Shown: one piece after another, positions 1-14,689 of the stretch
How positions within the stretch are numbered: position 1 is the first letter of the stretch
Layout: each line of letters begins with the position of its first letter
Assembly: GCA_034190875.2 (NCBI GenBank)
Contig: JAXDRA010000261.1
Coordinates: 1-64,000, forward strand
Source: Urechis unicinctus
Lineage: Eukaryota > Annelida > Polychaeta > Xenopneusta > Urechidae
Length of the DNA: 64,000 nt
Direction: 5' to 3'
Made by a program: the position numbers and the translations under genes
The notes under the pieces: generated by a model
The model's input: the letters and a program-made list of their open reading frames with translations, nothing else
Databases searched by the model: none
What the model was told of the DNA's origin: nothing

Positions 1-3000
1 CAATGTAGCGACGTGGCTGTCATGCGATGGAACAAGTGTAGCTACAAATATGTCATAAGATGGAACCTATATAGCCACAATGCGGCTAAAAGTTGAACCA
101 AAATAGCCACAATGCTGTTACAACATGGAAGAAAAGATTCCACGAAGCTGTTCTAAGATGGAACCAATGTATCGACATGGCTGTCATATGATGGAACAAG
201 TGTAGCTACAAAGATGTCGTTATATGGAACCTATATAGCCACAATGCTGCTATGAAATTGAACCAAAATAGCCACAATGCTGTTTCAACATGAAACAAAT
301 GTAGCCACTAGGCTGATTCTTGATCAAACCAATGTAGCCACATGGCTGTCATGTGATGGAACAAATGTAGCTACAAAGATGTCATAAGATGGAACATATA
401 AAGCCACAATGCTGCTATGAAATGGAACCAAATAGCCACAATGCTGTTACAACATGGAAGAAAAGTGATCAATAAGCTGTTCTAAGATGGAACCAATGTA
501 GCAACATGGCTGTCATATGATGGAACAAGTGTCGCTACAAAGATGTCATAAGATGGAACCTATATAGCCACAATGCTGCTATAAAATAGAACCAAAATAG
601 CCACAATGCTGTTACAACATGGAAGAAAAGTGATCAATAAGCTGTTCTAAGATGGAACCAATGTATCGACATGGCTGTCATATGATGGAACAAGTGTAGC
701 TACAAAGATGTCATAAGATGGAACCTATATAGCCACATTGCTGCTATGAAATTGAACCAAAATAGCCACAATGCTGTTACAACATGAACAAATGTAGCCA
801 CTAGGCTGTTCTTGATGGAACCAATGTAGCGACATGGCTGTCATGCGATGGAACAAGTGTAGCTACAAATATGTCATAAGATGGAACCTATATAGCCACA
901 TTGCTGCTATGAATGGAACCAAAATAGCCACAATGCTGTTACAACATGGAAGAAAAGATCCATAAGCTGTTCTAAGATGGAACCAATGTATCGACATGGC
1001 TGTCATATGATGGAACAGTGTGTAGCTACAAAGATGTCATAAGATGGAACCTATATAGCCACAATGCTGCTATGAAATTGAACCAAATAGCCACAATACT
1101 GTTACAACATGGAAGAAAAGATTCCACGAAGCCATTCTAAGATGGAACCAATGTATCGACATGGCTGTCATATGATGGAACAAGTGTAGCTACAAAGATG
1201 TCATAAGATGGAACCTACATAGCCACAATGCTGCTTTGACATGGAACCAAAATAGCCACAATACTGTTACAACATGGAAGAAAAGTGATCAATAAGCTGT
1301 TCTAAGATGGAACCAATGTAGCAACATGGCTGTCATATGATGGAACAAGTGTCGCTGCAAATATGTCATAAAGATGGTAACAATATAGCCACAATGCTGT
1401 TATGAAATACTAAATAGCCACAATGCTTTTACAACATTGAACAAATGCAGCAAGTAGGCTGTTCTAAGATGGAACTAATACAGCCACATGACTGTCATAT
1501 GATGGAACAAGTGTAGCTACAAAGATGTCATAAGATGGAACCTATATAGCCACAATGCTGCTATGAAATTGAACCAAAATAGCCACAATGCTGTTTCAAC
1601 ATGAAACAAATGTAGCCACTAGGCTGTTCTTGATGGAACCAATGTAGCGACATGGCTGTCATATGATGGAACAAGTGTAGCTACAAATATGTCATAAGAT
1701 GGAACCTATATAGCCACAATGCTGCTATGAAATGGAACCAAAATAGCCACAATGCTGTTACAACATGGAAACAAAGCATCAATAAGCTGTTCTAAGATGG
1801 AACCAATGTAGCAACATGGCTGTCATATGATGGAACAAGTGTCGCTGCAAATATGTCATAAGATGGTAACAATATAGCCACAATGCTGTTATGAAATGAA
1901 ACTAAATAGCCACAATGCTTTTACAACATTGAACAAATGCAGCAAGTAGGCTGTTCTAAGATGGAACTAATGCAGCCACATGACTGTCATATGATGGAAC
2001 AAGTGTAGCTACAAAGATGTCATTAGATGGAACCTATATAGCCACATTGCTGCTATGAAATTGAACCAAAATAGCCACAATGCTGTTTCAACATGAAACA
2101 AATGTAGCCACTAGGCTGTTTCATGATCGAACCATTTTAGCCACATGGCTGTCATATGATGGAACAAGTGTAGCTACAAATATGTCATATGGAACCTATA
2201 TAGCCACAATGCTGCTAAAAGTTGAACCAAAATAGCCACAATGCTGTTTACAACATGAAAAAAATGTAGCCACTAGGCTGATTCTTGATCAAACCAATGT
2301 AGCGACATGGCTGTCATATGATGGAACAAGTGTAGCTACAAAGATGTCATAAGATGGAACCTATATAGCCACAATGCTGCTATGAAATTGAACCAAAATA
2401 GCCACAATGCTGTTACAACACATGAACATGGAAAAAAAAGATCCAATAAGCTGTTCTAAGATGGAACCAATGTATCGACATGGCTGTCATATGATGGAAC
2501 AAGTGTAGCTACAAAGATGTCATAAGATGGAACCTATATAGCCACAATGCTGCTATGAAATTGAACCAAAATAGCCACAATGCTGTTACAACATGAAACA
2601 AATGTAGTCACTAGGCTGATTCTTGATCGAACCAATGAAGCCACATGGCTGTCATGTGATGGAACAAGTGTAGCTACAAAGATGTCATAAGATGGAACAT
2701 ATATAGCCACAATGCTGTTATGAAATGGAACCACAATAGCCACAATGCTGTTACAACATGGAAGAAAAGTAATCAATAAGCTGTTCTAAGATGGAACCAA
2801 TGCAGCAACATGGCTGTCATATGATGGAACAAGTGTAGCTACAAAGATGTCATAAGATGGAACCTATATAGCCACAATGCTGTTATGAAATGAACCACAA
2901 TAGCCACAATGCTGTTACAACATGGAAAAAGCATCAATAAGCTGTTCTAAGATGGAACCAATGTAGCAACATGGCTGTCATATGATGGAACAAGTGTCGC

Positions 3001-4979
3001 TGCAAATATGTCATAAGATGGAACAATATAGCCACAATGCTATGAAATGAAACTAAATAGCCACAATGCTTTTACAACATTGAACAAAATGCAGCAAGTA
3101 GGCTGTTCTAAGATGGAACCAATGCAGCCACATGACTGTCATATGATGGAACAAGTGTAGCTACAAAGATGTCATAAGATGGAACCTATATAGCCACATT
3201 GCTGCTATGAAATTGAACCAAAAATAGCCACAATGCTGTTTCAACATGAAACAAATGTAGCCACTAGGCTGTTCTCTGATCGAACCATTTTAGCCACATG
3301 GCTGTCATATGATGGAACAAGTGTAGCTGTGATGTAAGATGGAACCTATATAGCCACAATGCTGCTAAAAGTTGAACCAAAATAGCCACAATGCTGTTTC
3401 AACATGGAAAAAATGTAGCCACTAGGCTGATTCTTGATCGGAACCAATGTAGCGACATGGCTGTCATATGATGGAACAAGTGTAGCTACAAATATGTCAT
3501 AAGATGGAACCTATATAGCCACATGCTGCTAAAAGTTGAACCAAAATAGCCACAATGCTGTTACAACATGGAACAAATGATCCACTAAGCTGTTCTAAGA
3601 TGGAACCAATGTAGCGACATGACTGTCATATGATGGAACAAGTGTAGCTACAAAGATGTCATAAGATGGAACCTATATAGCCACAATGCTGCTATGAAAT
3701 TGAACCAAAATAGCCACAATGCTGTTACAACATGAACAAAATGTAGCCACTAGGCTGATTCTTGATCGAACCAATGTAGCCACATGGCTGTCATGTGATG
3801 GAACAAGTGTAGCTACAAAGATGTCATAAGATGGAAACTATATAGCCACAATGCTGCTATGAAATGGAACCAAAATAGCCACAATGCTGTTACAACATGG
3901 AAGAAAAGTGATCAATAAGCTGTTCTAAGATGGAACCAATGTAGCAACATGGCTGTCATATGATGGAACAAGTGTCGCTGCAAATATGTCATAAGATGGA
4001 AACTATATAGCCACAATGCTGTTATGAAATGAAACCAAATAGCCACAATGCTTTTACAACATTGAACAAATGCAGCAAGTAGGCTGTTCTAAGATGGAAC
4101 TAATGCAGCCACATGACTGTCATATGATGGAACAAGTGTAGCTACAAATATGTCATAAGATGGATCCTATATAGCCATATTGCTGCTATGAAATGGAACC
4201 AAAATAGCCACAATGCTGTTTCAACATGAAACAGATGTAGCCACTAGGCTGATTCTTGATCAAACCAATGTATCGACATGGCTGTCATATGATGGAACAA
4301 GTGTAGCTACAAAGATGTCATAAGATGGAACCTATATAGCCACAATGCTGCTATGAAATGGAACCAAAATAGCCACAATGCTGTTACAACATGGAACAAA
4401 AAAGTGATCAATAAGCTGTTCTAAGATGGAACCAATGTATCCGACATGGCTGTCATATGATGGAACAAGTGTAGCTACAAAGATGTCATAAGATGGAACC
4501 TATATAGCCACATTGCTGCTATGAAATTGAACCAAATAGCCACAATGCTGTTACAACATTGAACAAAAGCATCCAATAAGCTGTTCTAAGATGGAACCAA
4601 TGTAGCGACATGGCTGTCATATGATGGAACAAGTGTAGCTACAAAGATGTCATAAGATGGAACCTATATAGCCACAATGCTGCTATGAAATGGAACCAAA
4701 TAGCCACAATGCTGTTACAACATGGAAGAAAAGTGATCAATAAGCTGTTCTAAGATGGAACCAATGTAGCAACATGGCTGTCATATGATGGAACAAGTGT
4801 CGCTGCAAATATGTCATAAGATGGTAACAATATAGCCACAATGCTGTTATGAAATGAAACTAAATAGCCACAATGCTTTTACAACATTGAACAAATGCAG
4901 CAAGTAGGCTGTTCTAAGATGGAACTAATGCAGCCACATGACGCTGTCATATGATGGAACAAGTGTAGCTACAAAGATG
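1..4979 (+). repeat. HOR block 1, mixed E-subunit classes
   Basis: About 30 HORs in register. The E subunit changes class from unit to unit: a BclI-type version (GTGATCAATAAG), a TCCACGAAG version, a GCCACTAGGCTG version and a GCAGCAAGTAGG version. The H-beta variant HOR (recognised by GTCGCTGCAAATATG) occurs near 1351, 1841, 2996, 3974 and 4799. At 1-30 the array starts inside an A subunit of the CATGCG type, so the array extends beyond the left edge. I see no gene here. Confidence 0.93.
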
Positions 4980-5240
4980 TCATAAGATGGAACCTATATA
5001 TATAGCTGCATGAAATGCACAATGCTGTTAAATGAAACATGCCACAATAGGCTGTGAAAAGATGGAAAATAGCCACAATGCTGTTTAAAGATGGAACAAA
5101 TGTATCCACATGGCTGTCATTGCCACAATGCTGTCAACATGAAACAAATGTAGCCACATGGCTGTCATGATATGATAGGACATGGCTGTCATATGACGTA
5201 ACAAGTGATGTGATAAGATGGAACCTACATAGCCACAATG
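4980..5240 (+). repeat. Scrambled junction block
   Basis: Subunit order and length break down: words such as TGCCACAATGCTGT, GATGGAACAAATGTATCC and ATGGCTGTCAT appear in irregular order and spacing. The block ends with a shortened B subunit (ACAAGTGATGTGATAAG, lacking about 11 bases of the usual TAGCTACAAAG core) and then the marker CACAATGCGGCTAAAA at 5234. The same shortened B and marker recur about every 1.2 kb downstream and appear in a clean form near 14.7-14.8 kb. Confidence 0.8.
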
Positions 5241-6447
5241 CGGCTAAAAATTGAACCAAATAGCCACAATGCTGTTACAACATGAACAAATGTAGCCACT
5301 AGGCTGATTCTAAGATGGAAACCAATGTAGCGACATGGCTGTCATATGATGGAACAAGTGTAGCTACAAAAGATGTCATAAGATGGAACCTATATAGCCA
5401 CAATGCTGCTATGAAATTGAACCAAAATAGCCACAATGCTGTTACAACATTGAAGAAAAAGCATCAATAAGCTGTTCTAAGATGGAACCAATGTAGCCAC
5501 ATGGCTGTCATATGATGGAACAAGTGTCGCTGCAAATATGTCATAAGATGGTAACAATATAGCCACAATGCTGTTATGAAATGAAACTAAATAGCCACAA
5601 TGCTTTTACAACATTGAACAAATGCAGCAAGTAAGGCTGTTCTAAGATGGAACTAATGCAGCCACATGGCTGTCATATGATGGAACAAGTGTAGCTACAA
5701 AGATGTCATAAGATGGAACCTATATAGCCACATTGCTGCTATGAAATTGAACCAAAATAGCCACAATGCTGTTTTCAACATGAAACAAATGTAGCCACTA
5801 GGCTGATTCTCTTGATGGAACCAATGTAGCGACATGGCTGTCATATGATGGAACAAGTGTAGCTACAAATATGTCATAAGATGGAACCTATATAGCCACA
5901 ATGCTGCTATGAAATTGAACCAAAATAGCCACAATGCTGTTACAACATGGAAGAAAAGTGATCAATAAGCTGTTCTAAGATGGAACCAATGTAGCGACAT
6001 GGCTGTCATATGATGGAACAAGTGTAGCTACAAAGATGTCATAAGATGGAACCTATATAGCCACATTGCTGCTATGAAATTGAACCAAATAGCCACAATG
6101 CTGTTACAACATGGAACAAAATGCATCCACTAAGCTGTTCTAAGATGGAACAATGCAGCCACATGGCTGTCATATGATGGAACAAGTGTAGCTACAAAGA
6201 TGTCATAAGATGGAACCTATATAGCCACAATGCTGCTATGAAATTGAACCAAATAGCCACAATGCTGTTACAACATGAAACAAATGATCAAAAGCTGTTT
6301 CTAAGATCCACGAAGCTGTTCTAAGATGGAACCAATGTAGCGACATGGCTGTCATATGATGGAACAAAGTGTAGCTGTTAACAACATCGAACATTTTGTC
6401 AGGCTGTCAGATGACGTAACAAGTATATAAGATGAAACCTACATAGC
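5234..6447 (+). repeat. 1.2-kb super-repeat, unit 1
   Basis: About seven HORs followed by a disordered junction at roughly 6290-6447, 1214 bp in total. H-beta lies near 5526, just under 300 bases from the unit start, as in the following units. In the junction the words ACAACATCGAACATTTTGTC and GACGTAACAAGTATATAAG replace a regular A-B pair. Confidence 0.8.
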
Positions 6448-7649
6448 CACTGCTATGAAATTGAACCAAAATAGCCACAATGCTGTTACAACAACATGAA
6501 CAAATGTAGCCACTAGGCTGTGTTCTAAGATCAAACCAATGTAGCGACATGGCTGTCATGATGGAACAAGTGTAGCTACAAAGATGTCATAAGATGGAAC
6601 CTATATAGCCACAATGCTGCTATGAAATGAAACAAAAAATAGCCACAATGCTGTTACAACATGGAAGAAAAGTGCATCAATAAGCTGTTCTAAGATGGAA
6701 CCAATGTAGCCACATGGCTGTCATATGATGGAACAAGTGTCGCTACAAATATGTCATAAGATGGAACTATATAGCCACAATGCTGTTATGAAATGAAACT
6801 AAATAGCCACAATGCTTTTACAACATTGAACAAATGCAGCAAGTAGGCTGTTCTAAGATGGAACTAATGCAGCCACATTGCTGTCATATGATGGAACAAG
6901 TGTAGCTACAAAGATGTCATTAGATGGAACCTATATAGCCACAATGCTGCTATGAAATTGAACCAAAATAGCCACAATGCTGTTCCAACATGAAACAAAT
7001 GTAGCCACTAGGCTGTTTCATGATCGAACCAATGTAGCGACATGGCTGTCATGTGATGGAACAAGTGTAGCTACAAAGATGTCATAAGATGGAACCTATA
7101 TAGCCACAATGCTGCTATGAAATTGAAACCCAATAGCCACAATGCTGTTACAACATGGAAGAAAAGTAATCAATAAGCTGTTCTAAGATGGAACCAATGT
7201 AGCGACATGGCTGTCATATGATGGAACAAGTGTAGCTACAAAGATGTCATAAGATGGAACCTATATAGCCACAATGCTGCTATGAAATTGAACCAAATAG
7301 CCACAATGCTGTAACAACATTGAACAAAAGTATCCATAAGCTGTTCTAAGATGGAACAAATGCAGCCACATGGCTGTCATATGATGGAACAAGTGTAGCT
7401 ACAAAGATGTCATAAGATGGAACCTATATAGCCACAATGCTGCTATGAAATTGAACCAAATAGCCACAATGCTGTTACAACATGGAACAAGCATCCACGA
7501 AGCTGTTCTAAGATGGAACCAATGTAGCGACATGGCTGTCATGATGACATGTGATGATGAAACAAATGTAGCCACTAGGCAAATGATGTCACCAAGATAG
7601 CCACACTGTTATAGACCACAATGATGTGATGAAATGAAACCTAAATAGC
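6448..7649 (+). repeat. 1.2-kb super-repeat, unit 2
   Basis: 1202 bp, with the same internal order as unit 1. The H-beta position (6739) carries a hybrid B subunit, GTCGCTACAAATATG, half way between H-beta and the standard type. The junction at about 7540-7649 is disordered and runs into the marker CACAATGCGGCTAAAG at 7650. Confidence 0.8.
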
Positions 7650-8847
7650 CACAATGCGGCTAAAGTTGAAACCAAAATAGCCACAATGCTGTTTCAACAT
7701 GAAACAAATGTAGCCACTAGGCTGATTCTTGATGGAACCAATGTAGCGACATGGCTGTCATATGATGGAACAAGTGTAGCTACAAATATGTCATAAGATG
7801 GAACCTATATAGCCACAATGCTGCTATGAAAATGAACCAAAATAGCCACAATGCTGTTACAACATGGAAGAAAAGTCATCAATAAGCTGTTCTAAGATGG
7901 AACCAATGTAGCGACATGGCTGTCATATGATGGAACAAGTGTCGCTGCAAATATGTCATAAGATGGTAACTATATAGCCACACAATGCTGTTATGAAAAT
8001 GAACTAAATAGCCACAATGCTTTTACAACATTGAACAAATGCAGCAAGTAGGCTGTTCTAAGATGGAAACTAATGCAGCCACATGGCTGTCATATGATGG
8101 AACAAGTGTAGCTACAAAGATGTCATAAGATGGATCCTATATAGCCATATTGCTGCTATGAAATGGAACCAAAATAGCCACAATGCTGTTTCAACATGAA
8201 ACAGATGTAGCCACTAGGCTGATTCTTGATCAAACCAATGTATCGACATGGCTGTCATATGATGGAACAAGTGTAGCTACAAAGATGTCATAAGATGGAA
8301 CCTATATAGCCACAATGCTGCTATGAAATGGAACCAAAATAGCCACAATACTGTTACAACATGGAAGAAAAGTGATCAATAAGCTGTTCTAAGATGGAAC
8401 CAATGTATCGACATGGCTGTCATATGATGGAACAAGTGTAGCTACAAAGATGTCATTAGATGGAACCTATATAGCCACATTGCTGCTATGAAATGAACCA
8501 AAATAGCCACAATGCTGTTGTAACAACATTGAACAAATGCATCCAGTAAGCTGTTCTAAGATGGAACAAATGCAGCCACATGGCTGTCATATGATGGAAC
8601 AAGTGTAGCTACAAAGATGTCATAAGATGGAACCTATATAGCCACATTGCTGCTATGAAATTGAACCAAATAGCCACAATGCTGTTACAACATGGAACAA
8701 AAGCAAAGCTGTTCTAAGATGGAGGCAATGTATCGACATGGATGGATGGACCAAATGAAACAAATGTAGCCATGCTGCATGATCGAACCATGATAGCCAC
8801 AAGTGTCAGCTACAAAGATGTCATGATAAGATGGAACCTATATAGCC
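7650..8847 (+). repeat. 1.2-kb super-repeat, unit 3
   Basis: 1198 bp. H-beta is at 7941, 291 bases from the unit start. The junction at about 8725-8847 is disordered (GGAGGCAATGTATCGACATG, then a repeated GATGGATGGACC). The following marker is the ordinary CACAATGCTGCTATGA rather than the GCGGC form. Confidence 0.78.
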
Positions 8848-10068
8848 ACAATGCTGCTATGAAATTGAACCAAAATAGCCACAATGCTGTTACAACGTGA
8901 AACAAATGTAGCCACTAGGCTGTTCTAAGATGGAACCAATGTAGCGACATGGCTGTCATATGATGGAACAAGTGTAGCTACAAAGATGTCATAAGATGGA
9001 ACCTATATAGCCACAATGCTGCTATGAAATTGAACCAAAATAGCCACAATGCTGTTACAACATGGAAGAAAAGTCATCAATAAGCTGTTCTAAGATGGAA
9101 CCAATGTAGCCACATGGCTGTCATATGATGGAACAAGTGTCGCTGCAAATATGTCATAAGATGGTAACAATATAGCCACAATGCTGTTATGAAATGAAAC
9201 TAAATAGCCACAATGCTTTTACAACATTGAACAAATGCAGCAAGTAGGCTGTTCTAAGATGGAACTAATGCAGCCACATTGCTGTCATATGATGGAACAA
9301 GTGTAGCTACAAAGATGTCATAAGATGGAACCTATATAGCCACAATGCTGCTATGAAATGGAACCAAAATAGCCACAATGCTGTTTCAACATGAAACAAA
9401 TGTAGCCACTAGGCTGATTCTAAGATGGAAAAACCAATGTAGCGACATGGCTGTCATATGATGGAACAAGTGTAGCTACAAATATGTCATAAGATGGAAC
9501 CTATATAGCCACAATGCTGCTATGAAATGGAACCAAAATAGCCACAATGCTGTTACAACATGAAGAAAGAAAAGTCATCAATAAGCTGTTCTAAGATGGA
9601 ACCAATGTAGCGACATGGCTGTCATATGATGGAACAAGTGTAGCTACAAAGATGTCATAAGATGGAACCTATATAGCCACATGCTGCTATGAAATTGAAC
9701 CAAAATAGCCACAATGCTGTAACAACATTGAACAAAATGCATCCACGAAGCTGTTCTAAGATGGAACAAATGCAGCCACATGGCTGTCATATGATGGAAC
9801 AAGTGTAGCTACAAAGATGTCATAAGATGGAACTATATATAGCCACATTGCTGCTATGAAATTGAACCAAATAGCCACAATGCTGTAACAACATGGAACA
9901 AAAGCATCCACAATAAGCTGTTCTAAGATGGAACCAATGTATCGACATGGCTGTCATATGATGGAACAAATGTAGCCACTAGGCTGTTTCATATGATGGA
10001 ACCATTTTAGCCACACATCCTGTCATATGATGGTAACAAGTGATATGATAAGATGAAACCTACATAGC
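8848..10068 (+). repeat. 1.2-kb super-repeat, unit 4
   Basis: 1221 bp. H-beta is at 9139. The junction at about 9960-10068 keeps more of its original form: an E-class word with GCCACTAGGCTGTTTCAT, an A-like word with CCATTTTAGCCACA, then the shortened B (ACAAGTGATATGATAAG). It ends at the marker CACAATGCGGCTAAAA at 10069. Confidence 0.8.
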
Positions 10069-11268
10069 CACAATGCGGCTAAAAGTTGAACCAAAATAGC
10101 CACAATGCTGTTTCAACATGAAACAAATGTAGCAATAGGCTGTTCTTGATGGAACCAATGTAGCGACATGGCTGTCATATGATGGAACAAGTGTAGCTAC
10201 AAAGATGTCATAAGATGGAACCTATATAGCCACAATGCTGCTATGAAATGGAACCAAAATAGCCACAATGCTGTTACAACATGGAAGAAAAGCATCATAA
10301 GCTGTTCTAAGATGGAACCAATGTAGCAACATGGCTGTCATATGATGGAACAAGTGTCGCTGCAAATATGTCATAAGATGGTAAACAATATAGCCAATGC
10401 TGTTATGAAATGAAACCAAAATAGCCACAATGCTTTTACAACATTGAACAAATGCAGCAAGTAGGCTGTTCTAAGATGGAACTAATGCAGCCACATGGCT
10501 GTCATATGATGGAACAAGTGTAGCTACAAAGATGTCATCATAAGATGGAACCTATATAGCCACATTGCTGCTATGAAATGAACCAAAATAGCCACAATGC
10601 TGTTACAACATGGAACAAATGTAGCCACTAGGCTGTTCTTGATGGAACCAATGTAGCACACATGGCTGTCATATGATGGAACAAGTGTAGCTACAAATAT
10701 GTCATAAGATGGAACCTATATAGCCACAATGCTGCTATGAAATGGAACCAAAATAGCCACAATGCTGTTACAACATGGAAGAAAAGTGATCAATAAGCTG
10801 TTCTAAGATGGAACCAATGTAGCGACATGGCTGTCATATGATGGAACAAGTGTAGCTACAAGATGTCATTAGATGGAAACTATATAGCCACATTGCTGCT
10901 ATGAAATTGAACCAAAATAGCCACAATGCTGTAACAACATTGAACAAAATGCATCCACGAAGCTGTTCTAAGATGGAACAAATGCAGCCACATGACTGTC
11001 ATATGATGGAACAAGTGTAGCTACAAAGATGTCATAAGATGGAACCTATATAGCCACAATGCTGCTATGAAATTGAACCAAAAATAGCCACAATGCTGTT
11101 ACAACATGGAACAAAAGCATCCAATAGGCTGTTCTAAGATGGAACCAATGTATCGACATGGCTGTCAATGTATCGACATGAAACTGTCATATGATGATCG
11201 AACAATTGTAGCCACTCCTGTCATATGATGAAAAACAAGTGATGTGATAAGATGGAAACCTATATAGC
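10069..11268 (+). repeat. 1.2-kb super-repeat, unit 5
   Basis: 1200 bp. H-beta is at 10356. The junction at about 11150-11268 again holds the shortened B (ACAAGTGATGTGATAAG) and runs into CACAATGCGGCTAAAA at 11269. The next H-beta at 11560 suggests a sixth unit begins. From there the regular 1.2-kb order becomes hard to follow, although a GATGAAACC marker at about 12450 would fit one more period. Confidence 0.78.
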
Positions 11269-14200
11269 CACAATGCGGCTAAAAAATGAACCAAAATAGC
11301 CACAATGCTGTTTCAACATGAAACAGATGTAGCCACTAGGCTGATTCTTGATCAAACCAATGTATCGACATGGCTGTCATATGATGGAACAAGTGTAGCT
11401 ACAAAGATGTCATAAGATGGAACCTATATAGCCACAATGCTGCTATGAAATGGAACCAAAATAGCCACAATGCTGTTACAACATGGAAGAAAAGTCATCA
11501 ATAAGCTGTTCTAAGATGGAACCAATGTAGCATCATTGCTGTCATATGATGGAACAAGTGTCGCTGCAAATATGTCATAAGATGGTAACAATATAGCCAC
11601 AATGCTGTTATGAAATGAAACTAAATAGCCACAATGCTTTTACAACATTGAACAAATGCAGCAAGTAGGCTGTTCTAAGATGGAACTAATGCAGCCACAT
11701 GGCTGTCATATGATGGAACAAGTGTAGCTACAAAGATGTCATAAGATGGAACCTATATAGCCACATTGCTGCTATGAAATTGAACCAAAATAGCCACAAT
11801 GCTTTTACAACATGGAACAAAAGTATTCACGAAGCTGTTCTAAGATGGAACCAATGTAGCACATGGCTGTCGACATGTAGCTGTCATGATGATGGATGGA
11901 ACAAGTGTAGCTACAAATATGTCATAAGATGGAACCTATATAGCCACAATGCTGCTATGAAATGGAACCAAAATAGCCACAATGCTGTTACAACATGGAA
12001 AAATAGCCACAATGCTTGTTTCAACATTGAACAAAAAGCAAGTAGGCTGTTCTAAGATGGAAACAATGTAGCGACATGGCTGTCATATGATGGAACAAGT
12101 GTAGCTACAAAGATGTCATAAGATGGAACCTATATAGCCACAATGCTGCTATGAAATGAAACAAAATAGCCACAATGCTGTTACAACATGAAAAAAAGAT
12201 CCACGAAGCTGTTCTAAGATGGAACCAATGTAGCCACATGGCTGTCATATGATGGAACAAGTGTCGCTACAAAGATGTCATTAGATGGAACCTATATAGC
12301 CACATTGCTGCTATGAAATGAACCAAATAGCCACAATGCTGTTACAACATGGAACAAAAGCATCCATCGAAGCTGTTCTAAGATGGAACCAAATGTAGCC
12401 ACATGGCTGTCATATGATGGAACAAGTGTAGCTACAAAGATGTCATAAGATGAAACCTATATAGCCACAATGCTGCTATATGAAATGAACCAAAATAGCC
12501 ACAATGCTGTTACAACATGAAACAAATGTAGCCACTAGGCTGTTCTAAGATGGAACCAATGTAGCCACATGGCTGTCATATGATGGAACAAAAGTGTAGC
12601 TACAAATATGTCATAAGATGGAACCTATATAGCCACAATGCTGCTATGAAATGAACCAAAATAGCCACAATGCTGTTACAACATGGAAACAAAAGTGATC
12701 CACTAAGCTGTTCTAAGATGGAACCAATGTATCGACATGGCTGTCATATGATGGAACAAGTGTAGCTACAAAGATGTCATAAGATGGAACCTATATAGCC
12801 ACATTACTGCTATGAAATTGAACCAAAATAGCCACAATGCTGTTAACAACATTGAACAAAAGCATCCACGAAGCTGTTCTAAGATGGAACAAATGTAGCC
12901 ACATGGCTGTCATATGATGGAACAAGTGTAGCTACAAAGATGTCATAAGATGGAACCTATATAGCCACAATGCTGCTATGAAATGAACCAAATAGCCACA
13001 ATGCTTTTACAACATGGACAAATGGAAGAAAAGATGGAACCAATCAGCAACATGGCTGTTCATATGATGGAACAAACAATGTAGCAACATGGCTGGTCAT
13101 ATATTGAACATATAGCCACAATGCTAACAATGGAACAAGTGTAGCCCAATGCTGCTGTCAACATGATCAAATGCAGCAATAGGCTGTTCTGGATGGAACC
13201 AATATATGATAGCCATGCTACAAATGTCATAAGAAATGAACCTAAATAGCCACAATGCTGCTATAAAATGAACCAAAATAGCCACAATGCTGTTACAACA
13301 TGGAATGAAAAAATGTAGCAATAAGCTGTTCTAAGATGGAACAATGTAGCCACATGGCTGTCATCATATGATGGAACAAGTGTGTAGCTACAAATATGTC
13401 ATAAGATGGAACCTATATAGCCACAATGCTGCTATGAAATGGAACCAAAATAGCCACAATGCTGTTACAACATGGAAGAAAAGTGATCAATAAGCTGTTC
13501 TAAGATGGAACCAATGTAGCGACATGGCTGTCATATGATGGAACAAGTGTAGCTACAAATATGTCATAAGATGGAACCTATATAGCCACAATGCTGCTAT
13601 GAAATGAAAAAAATAGCCACAATGCTTTTACAACATTGAACAAATGCATCAAGTAAGCTGTTCTAAGATGGGAACCAATGTAGCCACATGCTGTCATATG
13701 ATGGAACAAGTGTAGCTACAAAAGATGTCATAAGATGGAACCTATATAGCCACAATGCTGCTATGAAATGGAACCAAAATAGCCACAATGCTGTTACAAC
13801 ATGGAACAAAAGCATCAAGTAGCTGTTTCTAAGATGGAACCAATGTAGCGACATGGCTGTCATATGATGGAATGGAACAAGTGTCGCTACAAAAATATGT
13901 CATAAGATGGAACCTATATAGCCACAATGCTGCTATGAAATTGAAACAAAATAGCCACAATGCTTTTACAACATTGAAAAAATGCATCCACTAAGGCTGT
14001 TCTAAGATGGAACCAATGTAGCGACATGGCTGTCATATGATGGAACACAGTGTAGCTACAAAGATGTCATAAGATGGAACCTATATAGCCACAATGCTGC
14101 TATGAATTGAACCAAAATAGCCACAATGCTGTGTACAACATGGAACAAATGTATCAATAAGCTGTTCTAAGATGGAACCAATGTAGCGACATGGCTGTCA

Positions 14201-14689
14201 TATGATGGAACAAGTGTAGCTACAAATATGTCATAAGATGGAACCTATATAGCCACAATGCTGCTATGAAATGAACCAAAATAGCCACAATGCTGTTACA
14301 ACATGGAACAAAAGCATCCACAATAAGCTGTTCTAAGATGGAACCAATGTATCGACATGGCTGTCATATGATGGAACAAGTGTAGCTACAACGATGTCAT
14401 TAGATGGAACCTATATAGCCACATTACTGCTATGAAATTGAACCAAAATAGCCACAATGCTGTAACAACATTGAACAAAATTATCCACGAAGCTGTTCTA
14501 AGTTGGAACAAATGCAGCCACATGGCTGTCATATGATGGAACAAGTGTAGCTACAAAGATGTCATTAGATGGAACCTATATAGCCACATACTGCTATGAA
14601 ATTGAACCAAATAGCCACAATGCTGTAACAACATGGAAAAAAAGCATCCACGAAGCTGTTCTAAGATGGAACCAATGTATCGACATGGC
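11269..14689 (+). repeat. HOR block 2 with decaying super-repeat order
   Basis: About 20 HORs. H-beta occurs near 11560. There are two local disruptions. One is near 11850-12050, where an A subunit is scrambled (TGGCTGTCGACATGTAGCTG) and part of D is duplicated. The other is the longer stretch at 13016-13330, listed separately. The remaining units are standard A-E. I see no gene here. Confidence 0.88.
13016..13330 (+). repeat. Scrambled HOR stretch
   Basis: Subunit words are present but truncated, reordered or run together (GGCTGGTCATATATTGAACA, GTAGCCCAATGCTGCTGTC, AATATATGATAGCCATGC). No single clean rearrangement explains it. The normal order returns at about 13330. It could be old degenerate satellite or poor consensus sequence; the window alone cannot decide. 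Confidence 0.7.

Noticed and set aside
2534-2776. 80-codon open frame on the minus strand (MITFLPCCNSIVAILV-like words)
   Set aside because: It is a readthrough of the satellite in one frame. The same frame is closed in neighbouring HORs by the TAG in the C subunit, there is no start context or unique sequence, and the words repeat every 55 residues.
11774-12055. 93-codon open frame on the plus strand, the longest in the window
   Set aside because: It spans ordinary and slightly scrambled HORs (SHNA, WNQ and similar words recur). Indels in the local subunits happen to avoid stops; nothing outside the repeat is encoded.
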